Shown here: in pieces, positions 5,783 through 6,556 of the stretch
Numbering within the stretch: position 1 is the first letter of the stretch
How the letters are laid out: the number at the start of each line of letters is the position of its first letter
Assembly: GCA_018677115.1 (NCBI GenBank)
Contig: JAHHOC010000105.1
Location: 1 to 6,556 of the forward strand
Origin: Arenicella sp.
GTDB taxonomy: Bacteria > Pseudomonadota > Gammaproteobacteria > Arenicellales > Arenicellaceae
Length of the DNA stretch: 6,556 nt
Direction: 5' to 3'
The notes under the pieces: model-generated
Database searches by the model: none
What the model saw: the letters and a program-made list of their open reading frames with translations, nothing else
Told to the model about the DNA's origin: nothing
Position numbers and translations under genes: made by a program

Positions 5783-6556
5783 TGACAGCCACCATCTGTT
5801 CGGCGAGGCTAATGGCTATTTGCAGGCTACCGGAGTCTGCGCCGCCGCTGCCCGCTATGTCAAAGGCGGTCCCATGATCCACCGAAGTGCGAATGATGGG
5901 TAGCCCCAGGGTGATATTGGCAGCCTGTCCGAATGACTGCGCTTTGAGCACCGGCAGGCCTTGATCATGATACATGGCCAGCACCACATCCGCGTCATGC
6001 AAATACTTTGGTGTGAACAAAGTGTCTGCCGGCAACGGACCGACAACATTGATGCCCTCATCCTGCAAGGCCTGCAGCGCAGGTATAATTATTTCCAGTT
6101 CCTCAGTGCCAAGATGCCCACCTTCACCGGCGTGTGGATTCAGCCCACAAACCAGTATACGGGGCCTGTGCAGGGCGAATTTATGCTTCAGCTCAGCATC
6201 AATGATACGGCACAAATGTTCGATGCCGCTTTTTGTGATTGCTGCACTCACATCTTTCAAAGGTAAATGGGTCGTCGCTAATGCAACCCGCAGGGTGGGT
6301 GAAGCCAACAACATAACCGGTAGTGTCGCAGCCGTCCGTTCGGCCAGATATTCGGTGTGGCCCGAGAACGACACCCCTGCATCATTAATTACTCCCTTAT
6401 GCACCGGCCCGGTGACCATCGCCGAAAACTCACCAGACAGGCAGCCGTCAATGGCGCAGTTGAGTGTATCGATAACCCCCGGCACATTTTTCCTGTCAGC
6501 TTTTCCACACACCGCGGGATCGGCCAACGCAACATGCTTCACCGCCAATTGTTGAG
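5772..6556 (-). CDS. pdxA: 4-hydroxythreonine-4-phosphate dehydrogenase, N-terminus beyond the window
   Basis: About 260 C-terminal residues are visible; the frame stays open to the right edge, and the TTG at 6546-6548 is an internal Leu codon, not the start. It oxidises 4-phosphohydroxy-L-threonine with NAD(P)+, yielding 3-amino-2-oxopropyl phosphate after decarboxylation, for pyridoxine 5'-phosphate synthesis by PdxJ in the DXP-dependent route. Segments matching the E. coli enzyme are LSGEF..MVTGPVHKGVINDAG, SGHTEY.AER, VALATTHLPL, NPHAGEGG, GPLPADTLF, AMYHDQGLPVLK, ITLGLP.IRTSVDHGTA. The three metal-binding histidines are present (in THLPL, NPHAG and MYHDQ), with the same spacing as E. coli His166, His211 and His266, so about 70 residues are missing off the right edge. 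It overlaps rsmA downstream. In relatives surA usually precedes it, and cannot be checked here. Confidence 0.97.
   Translation of the reverse strand, partial: QQLAVKHVALADPAVCGKADRKNVPGVIDTLNCAIDGCLSGEFSAMVTGPVHKGVINDAGVSFSGHTEYLAERTAATLPVMLLASPTLRVALATTHLPLKDVSAAITKSGIEHLCRIIDAELKHKFALHRPRILVCGLNPHAGEGGHLGTEELEIIIPALQALQDEGINVVGPLPADTLFTPKYLHDADVVLAMYHDQGLPVLKAQSFGQAANITLGLPIIRTSVDHGTAFDIAGSGGADSGSLQIAISLAEQMVAVSGA

Noticed and set aside
6546..6548. TTG as the start of pdxA
   Set aside because: The coding frame continues to the window edge, and the metal-ligand offset against E. coli PdxA (72 residues for each of three histidines) shows the true N-terminus is outside.
5974..6555. 193-residue plus-strand open frame
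   Set aside because: It is antisense to strongly conserved pdxA sequence; its composition (rich in Ser, Ala, Thr, Cys, Pro) is that of a shadow frame.

Overview
The window reads as an ordinary, densely packed chromosomal segment of a gammaproteobacterium with moderate GC (about half by eye). The evidence is the pdxA-rsmA pair with overlapping ends (a classic gammaproteobacterial arrangement), a metK and a hemL very like their E. coli/Pseudomonas counterparts, and a zinc-type bL31. I cannot name the genus. No mobile element, CRISPR array, tRNA, rRNA or phage-like gene is visible. No obviously new multi-gene system is present; the points of interest are regulatory or concern gene order and one uncommon enzyme form.

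Layout. Positions 1-1031 (+) hold the 3' part of a long-form biopterin-dependent aromatic amino acid hydroxylase; its start lies before the window. Then comes a small DUF465/YdcH-family coiled-coil protein (1101-1313, +), followed by a strong hairpin terminator (1341-1364) facing metK. metK (1367-2548, -) is divergent from a DUF4870-type membrane protein (2655-3233, +), with about 106 bp between their starts. The membrane protein overlaps hemL (3230-4510, -) tail to tail by 4 bp. A 15-bp-stem terminator (4568-4601) separates hemL from rpmE (4621-4824, -). rpmE has its own near-ideal sigma70 promoter (4921-4949) with a perfect 14-bp palindrome in the spacer, and a leader of about 90 nt with two predicted hairpins. 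rsmA (4973-5782, -) and pdxA (5772 to beyond 6556, -) overlap and form the end of an operon entering from the right edge.

How the genes relate. Most are housekeeping: SAM synthesis (metK), a SAM-dependent rRNA methylase (rsmA), ribosomal protein bL31 (rpmE), tetrapyrrole precursor synthesis by a PLP enzyme (hemL) and PLP synthesis (pdxA). MetK supplies the methyl donor for RsmA, and PdxA supplies a pathway leading to the HemL cofactor, but they are in separate transcription units and nothing in the sequence shows co-regulation. The apaG-apaH genes that often follow rsmA in gammaproteobacteria are absent here; rpmE and hemL take their place.

Intergenic stretches are all short (under 150 bp); no gene-free region over 300 bp exists.
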